Shown: positions 7,033-11,158 of the stretch, piece by piece
Numbering within the stretch: the stretch's first letter is position 1
How the letters are laid out: the number at the start of each line of letters is the position of its first letter
DNA from: Proteobacteria bacterium UBA6920
GTDB taxonomy: Bacteria; Pseudomonadota; Gammaproteobacteria; SG8-11
Direction: 5' to 3'
DNA: 11,158 bases
Assembly (NCBI GenBank): GCA_002448875.1
Contig: DKAS01000159.1
Coordinates: forward strand, 1-11,158
Position numbers and translations under genes: made by a program
Notes under the pieces: model-generated
The model's input: the letters and a program-made list of their open reading frames with translations, nothing else
The model's database searches: none
Told to the model about the DNA's origin: nothing

Positions 7033-8646
7033 ATGAAGCTGAAAACTTCCATCATTTCCCTGGTTGCCATTGGCGGCGCGCTGGTCGCGTCCCTTGTTAT
7101 GGCGCAGTCCAACGCCGACGGGCGCCCGGTAGGCGGCGTGCTCAATTACGGCGAATACGGTCGTCCGGCGTCCCTGGACCCGGTGACCAGCAACGACATG
7201 ATCGCCCTGCGTATCAACGAGCTGCTGTTCAACGGCCTGGTGGGCATCAACGAGAAGCAGGAAATCGTGCCGGAGCTGGCCCAGAAATGGCAGGTGTCGC
7301 CGGACGGCGGAGTTTACACCTTCACCCTGCGCCAGGACGTAAAATGGCACGCCAAAGCCGGGGAAACGCCGCGACCGTTTACCGCCAACGATGTGGTGTT
7401 CACCTTCAACATCATGATGCATCCAAAAACCGTTACGCCGTTGAAGGTGCGCTATGAATTCATTCAGGAAGCAAAAAAACTCGATGACTATACCGTGCAG
7501 TTCATCCTCAAGCGACCGATTCTCAACGCCCTGGCCAAATTCACCTTCAAGATAATTCCCGAGTTCGGGCCGCAGAACAGTCTTTATCTACGGCGTGATG
7601 ACCCCTTTGTGCGCAATCCCATCGGCACCGGGCCCTATCGCCTGGAGGAAACCACTGCCAATGGCGAAGTAGTGATGGTGGCGAACGAGAACTATTTTCT
7701 CGGCCGGCCGCACATCGATCGCTTCGTCGCCAAACCCTTCGCCGACCAGAACATCATGAATCAGGCGCTGATGTTCAATTCCATCGACATGTCGGTGCTG
7801 GTCAATCCGCGTGACATTCCCGAGTTGCAGGGCGACAAGCGCTATGTGCTGCAGCCCTACAACGCGCTGTCCTACTCGTTCTTCGGTTACAATTTGCGCA
7901 ATCCGCTGCTGGCGGACAAACGGGTGCGCAAGGCGTTTACTCTGGCGATCAATCGCGACGAGATGCTCGACTCCTTTTTCAACTCCCGCGGCACCGTCAT
8001 TTCCGGCCCCTTCGCGCCCGGCAGCTGGGCCTACAATCTCGACGTGCGCCCTGATCCTTATGACACGGAAAAGGCCCGGGCTCTGCTCCAGGAAGCGGGA
8101 TTCACCGCCGGCAGCGATGGCTTTATGAGCAAAAACGGCATGCCGCTGAAACTGTCGTTAAAGGTGCCCATTGCCAAGGAAAGCGAGGCTACCAAACGGG
8201 TGGTGCTGGCGTTCAAGAGCTACCTGAAAAAAATAGGCGCGGATATCGACGTGGAATTCATGGAGTGGCAGGCCTGGAAGGAGGCGGTGTTCCTCAACCA
8301 CGAATTCGACATCATGTTTGCCTCCTGGGTGTTCGATGATTCGGCGGATATCTCTTCGCTGTTTCATTCCGCGGAAATCGGCGACTGGAAAAATAATTTC
8401 GGCGCTTATTCCAATCCCGAAGTCGATGGTCTGCTGGCGGAAGCCAAGCTGAGTCTCGATCACGAGAAGAAGCGAACCATTTATCGCAAGCTGCACGCCT
8501 TGCTGGCGGAGGAAAGCCCCTACACATTCCTGTGGACGTTGACGAACTACGCCGGCTATAACAAGAAAATCCGGCATGTCAATATACACCCCTACAAGTT
8601 TTTTACTTTTGCCGATACCTGGTATATTCCAGAGGGCAAACAATGA
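7033..8646 (+). CDS. Peptide/nickel-type ABC transporter substrate-binding protein (SBP family 5)
   Basis: This 537-residue periplasmic binding protein has a signal peptide ending VMA|Q (residue 24) and no lipobox, so it should be soluble in the periplasm. Family 5 (DppA/OppA/NikA) hallmarks are visible: PASLDPVTSND near 50, VPELAQKWQVSPDGGVYTF then LRQDVKWH with PFTANDVVFTF (about 80-126), NPIGTGPYRLEE (about 195), VRKAFTLAINRDEML (about 298), and C-terminal FDIMFASWVFDDSAD. The length is normal for the family. It captures a peptide or similar solute and delivers it to the permeases encoded next. GAGGG (7021-7025) lies 7 nt before the ATG. It follows the helical-repeat gene by 34 bp and precedes the permeases, so it is in the same operon. 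The ligand cannot be deduced; dipeptides, oligopeptides, murein peptides or another solute are all possible. Confidence 0.9.
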   Translation: MKLKTSIISLVAIGGALVASLVMAQSNADGRPVGGVLNYGEYGRPASLDPVTSNDMIALRINELLFNGLVGINEKQEIVPELAQKWQVSPDGGVYTFTLRQDVKWHAKAGETPRPFTANDVVFTFNIMMHPKTVTPLKVRYEFIQEAKKLDDYTVQFILKRPILNALAKFTFKIIPEFGPQNSLYLRRDDPFVRNPIGTGPYRLEETTANGEVVMVANENYFLGRPHIDRFVAKPFADQNIMNQALMFNSIDMSVLVNPRDIPELQGDKRYVLQPYNALSYSFFGYNLRNPLLADKRVRKAFTLAINRDEMLDSFFNSRGTVISGPFAPGSWAYNLDVRPDPYDTEKARALLQEAGFTAGSDGFMSKNGMPLKLSLKVPIAKESEATKRVVLAFKSYLKKIGADIDVEFMEWQAWKEAVFLNHEFDIMFASWVFDDSADISSLFHSAEIGDWKNNFGAYSNPEVDGLLAEAKLSLDHEKKRTIYRKLHALLAEESPYTFLWTLTNYAGYNKKIRHVNIHPYKFFTFADTWYIPEGKQ

Positions 8647-8681
8647 TAACCTAGGGCGATTTCCCCGAACCAAAGGATGAT

Positions 8682-9650
8682 GTGGTGCCCCAGACTTCTC
8701 GCCTCAAACCCGTCATCCTGGTCGTCAGCCGGGAATTGCTCATGACGGCGCTGTTGTTGCTGGGAATCAGTCTGGTGGTTTTCAGCATCGTTTATCTGGC
8801 GCCAGGCGATCCGTTCGAGGCGTTGCTTGGCGCGCAGGCCGGCGCGGCCGATCGGCAGGCGGCCTTACAGGCCATGGAACTGCCCAGTACCTGGTATGGC
8901 CAGTATCTATCCTGGTTAGGGCAGTTGCTGCAGGGGGATTTCGGCGCATCCTTGCGCAGCGGCGCACCGGTTGCTCAAGAATTGATCGTTACCGGCGGCA
9001 ATACCCTTTATCTGATTTTCGGCGCCATGCTCGTCAGCCTCCTGTTCGCCGTGCCCATTGCCGTCTACAGCGTCAATCGACAGGATGCCTTTTCCACCTG
9101 GCTGGTGACCATGACCGCCTATCTCGCATCGGCGCTGCCCCTGTTCTGGCTTGGCTATGTACTGATCTATATATTTACCCATCAGCTCGGAATATTTCCC
9201 GTGGCCACCGGATTGCACACGGATCAGCCGCTGGGCCTGTCGCATCTGCTGCTGCCGGTGATCCTGCTGGGTATCGGCAACGGCGCCGTCGGCGAAATTC
9301 TGCGCCATCTGCGCCTGGAGCTGGCCCGGGTGCTGGGCGAAGAGTATGTGCGCACCGCCCGCGCCAAGGGCGCGCCGGTCTGGCGTCATGCGTTGGCGGA
9401 AGGACTCATTCTGCCGGTCACCGAAATGGTGGCGGCGAAGCTGCCGCACATTCTCAGCGGCGCCATCATCGTCGAACAGGTATTCAACTGGCCGGGAGTG
9501 GGCCGGCTGACCTGGCAGGCGGCGCTGGACCGCGACTATCCCGTGATCCTCGCGGTGGCGGTGGTGGCGGCGGCCATGGTGCGTGGTGGCAGCCTGCTGC
9601 ATCGCTGCGTCTACATCTGGATCAATCCACGGGCCTCCCGCGAGCACTGA
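8682..9650 (+). CDS. Peptide-type ABC transporter permease, DppB/OppB family
   Basis: This 322-residue inner-membrane permease has a first membrane segment at about 19-40 followed by the family motif YLAPGDPF, a periplasmic loop including GDFGASLRSG, and further segments near 107-131, 137-167, 187-207, 257-275 and 287-310. The EAA loop that contacts the ATPases is visible at about 220-245 (EEYVRTARAKGAPVWRHALA), followed by the conserved VEQVFNWPGVGRL. The C-terminus departs from the usual D-x-x-Y-x-x-x-D-P-R pattern and reads HRCVYIWINPR. Translation starts at GTG 8682 or GTG 8685. AGGA (8674-8677) is spaced 4 or 7 nt from these, so 8685 is equally plausible; nearby ATGs are out of frame. 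It lies 35 bp after the binding-protein gene and forms the membrane channel with the next gene's product. Confidence 0.9.
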   Translation: MVPQTSRLKPVILVVSRELLMTALLLLGISLVVFSIVYLAPGDPFEALLGAQAGAADRQAALQAMELPSTWYGQYLSWLGQLLQGDFGASLRSGAPVAQELIVTGGNTLYLIFGAMLVSLLFAVPIAVYSVNRQDAFSTWLVTMTAYLASALPLFWLGYVLIYIFTHQLGIFPVATGLHTDQPLGLSHLLLPVILLGIGNGAVGEILRHLRLELARVLGEEYVRTARAKGAPVWRHALAEGLILPVTEMVAAKLPHILSGAIIVEQVFNWPGVGRLTWQAALDRDYPVILAVAVVAAAMVRGGSLLHRCVYIWINPRASREH

Positions 9651-9661
9651 CGATAGTAACC

Positions 9662-10546
9662 ATGCTCTACCGACAATTATCCCTGCAGGTCAATGAATCC
9701 ACCCAGCTCGCCTGGTGGCGCACCGCCGATTTCAAGGATCTGCTGTTCATCGCTTACGGACTGCTGGTATTGCTCGCCGTGTTTGCCTCCTACCTGCTGG
9801 GGGTAATGCACTGGTTGCCGCAGGATCCCGATGAAATCGACATGGGTGCCATCATGGCCGGGCCGCTCAGCAGCGGGCACCTGCTGGGCACGGATTTCCT
9901 CGGACGCGATATCCTCACCCGTCTGGTGCTGGGCATTCAGGCCTATTTTCTTCCCGGCCTGCTCGCCATCGGCATCGCTCTCGGTCTAGGCGCCGTGGCC
10001 GGGGTGCTGGCCGGATACCGGGGCGGGCGCGCCGCCGCTGTCGTTCTCTATGGCAGCAATCTGCTGGATTCCTTTCCCCGGCTGATCCTGGTGCTGCTGG
10101 TGATCGCCGCGTTCAAGGCGGACATCTACTACGTTATGGTGGTCGTGGGTATTACCGCCGCGCCTCTGGTCGCATCTCTGGTCAAAGGCAAAGTGCATGC
10201 ATTGCAGCAGAAAAATTTCATCGAATCGGCGGTGGCCCTCGGCATTCCCGCGTCCACTATCATTTTCAAGCATATCCTCTGGTACAACTGCCGCTCGTTG
10301 TTACTGATCCAGGCCACGCTGGGCATGGCCGAAGCCATTTTGATCGAAACCAGCCTCAGCTATCTGGGCTTCGGCGTGCAGGAGCCGACGCCGTCCTGGG
10401 GCAATATGGTGCAGGCGGGCGCCAATTATCTGTTGCAGGGTAATTTCTGGCCATCGACGGCGCCGGCGCTGGCGATTCTGGCGACCGTACTGGGTTTCTA
10501 TCTGCTGGGCGACGGCTTGAACAATATCCTGGAGCGTCGCCGATGA
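9662..10546 (+). CDS. Peptide-type ABC transporter permease, DppC/OppC family
   Basis: This 294-residue inner-membrane permease is the partner of the preceding DppB-like protein. A first membrane segment (about 23-45) is followed by the DppC/OppC hallmark HLLGTDFLGRDILTRLVLG (about 75-93), then by further hydrophobic segments. The cytoplasmic EAA loop is at about 186-206 (FIESAVALGIPASTIIFKHI). Next come the conserved ETSLSYLGFGVQEPTPSWGN and a terminal LLGDGLNNILERR. The length is typical of the family. The start ATG lies 11 bp after the previous stop, with no obvious Shine-Dalgarno, so coupled translation is likely. Its stop overlaps the ATPase start (ATGA). Confidence 0.9.
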   Translation: MLYRQLSLQVNESTQLAWWRTADFKDLLFIAYGLLVLLAVFASYLLGVMHWLPQDPDEIDMGAIMAGPLSSGHLLGTDFLGRDILTRLVLGIQAYFLPGLLAIGIALGLGAVAGVLAGYRGGRAAAVVLYGSNLLDSFPRLILVLLVIAAFKADIYYVMVVVGITAAPLVASLVKGKVHALQQKNFIESAVALGIPASTIIFKHILWYNCRSLLLIQATLGMAEAILIETSLSYLGFGVQEPTPSWGNMVQAGANYLLQGNFWPSTAPALAILATVLGFYLLGDGLNNILERRR

Positions 10547-11158
10547 ACGGAAACAGCCCGTTGTTGCTGCAGATCCGGGATTTACGTGCCTATTTTTATT
10601 CACGCGCCAAACAGGCCTTTATCCGCGCCGTCGATGGTGTCGATCTGGCGGTGTTCAAGGGCAGCACCCTGGGTCTGGTCGGCGAAAGCGGCAGCGGCAA
10701 GAGCATCACCATGCTGTCCAGCTTCGGTCTGGTCAACACCGCGCCGGGAGTGATTACCGGATCGGTGTTGTTTCAGGATGGCGACAATGTTGTTAATTTC
10801 CTCAGCGGCCTGACCGATCATGTCTATCTGGAAATCAACGACGGCCGCATCATGGCGGTGCAGAAACAGCATAACGCCTGGCTGCGTCAGGCCCAACGCA
10901 ATCTCAGCGCCTATCGCGGCAAGCATATCGCCATGATCTTCCAGAATCCCAAGGCCGCCATGCACCCTTTTCAGACCATAGGCCAGCAGATCAGCGAAGC
11001 CATACGCCTGCACACCGGGACCACCGGCAAGGCCGCGGCGCGGGAACTGGCGCTGCACTGGCTGGAACGCGTGCACATGGATTCCCCGCGGCTGCGCTAT
11101 GACAACCATCCTTACGGCCTGTCCGGCGGCATGTGCCAGCGGGCCATGATCGCCATGG
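10543..11158 (+). CDS. Peptide-type ABC transporter ATPase, DppD/OppD family (3' end outside window)
   Basis: This is the first 205 residues of an ABC ATPase that powers the importer from the cytoplasmic side. Walker A is GESGSGKS (47-54), the Q-loop is IAMIFQNPKAAMHP (129-142, Q134), and the ABC signature is LSGGMCQRAMIAM (193-205). The window ends before Walker B and the H-loop, so completeness cannot be judged. The spacing between the Walker A lysine and the Q-loop glutamine is 81 residues. In DppD of E. coli, from memory, it is about 50, so there is an extra block of roughly 30 residues around 81-120. The signature carries Cys198, where relatives usually have Arg or Ser. The start overlaps the DppC-type stop as ATGA, which indicates translational coupling. 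A second ATPase (DppF/OppF type) or a fused one is expected downstream. Confidence 0.88.
   Translation, partial: MNGNSPLLLQIRDLRAYFYSRAKQAFIRAVDGVDLAVFKGSTLGLVGESGSGKSITMLSSFGLVNTAPGVITGSVLFQDGDNVVNFLSGLTDHVYLEINDGRIMAVQKQHNAWLRQAQRNLSAYRGKHIAMIFQNPKAAMHPFQTIGQQISEAIRLHTGTTGKAAARELALHWLERVHMDSPRLRYDNHPYGLSGGMCQRAMIAM

Noticed and set aside
5487..7145. A 552-codon minus-strand open frame opposite the helical-repeat gene.
   Set aside because: The translation shows the His/Gln/Arg-rich composition of a shadow frame, spans the junction of two convincing plus-strand genes and has no plausible domain.

Overview
The window looks like chromosomal DNA of a Gram-negative proteobacterium, most likely a gammaproteobacterium. 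The grounds are fairly high and even GC, outer-membrane-type lipoprotein signals, a periplasmic TolB-like propeller and a DUF2452 protein. No species can be named. I see no tRNA, rRNA, CRISPR array, insertion sequence or phage gene.

Layout. (1) Positions 1-121 hold the 5' end of a minus-strand gene with a hydrophobic N-terminus. (2) A non-coding region (122-327) separates it from a divergent plus-strand DUF2452 gene (328-840). (3) A 262-bp stretch without a gene (841-1102) carries short palindromes and one weak candidate promoter. (4) From 1103 to the right edge lie eight plus-strand genes in one probable operon. They are a small lipoprotein with a transthyretin/Ig-like fold; an 857-residue mosaic lipoprotein (Ig-like modules, CsgG/FlgT-like region, PEGA, TPR); a secreted TolB-like beta-propeller; a secreted helical-repeat (TPR-like) protein; and then a peptide/nickel-type (Dpp/Opp family) ABC importer made of a periplasmic binding protein, two permeases and the first of its ATPases, which runs off the right edge.

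How the genes may work together. Gaps inside the operon are short (72, 38, 34, 35 and 11 bp), and two junctions overlap as ATGA, so the envelope genes and the transporter are probably co-transcribed. The first four products are all predicted to be exported and are built from interaction modules. A reasonable inference is an envelope-anchored scaffold working next to, or feeding, a peptide-type importer. The substrate cannot be read from the sequence. The most distinctive points are this combination of genes, the mosaic lipoprotein, a roughly 30-residue insertion in the ATPase, and two strong hairpins around the end of the first lipoprotein gene.
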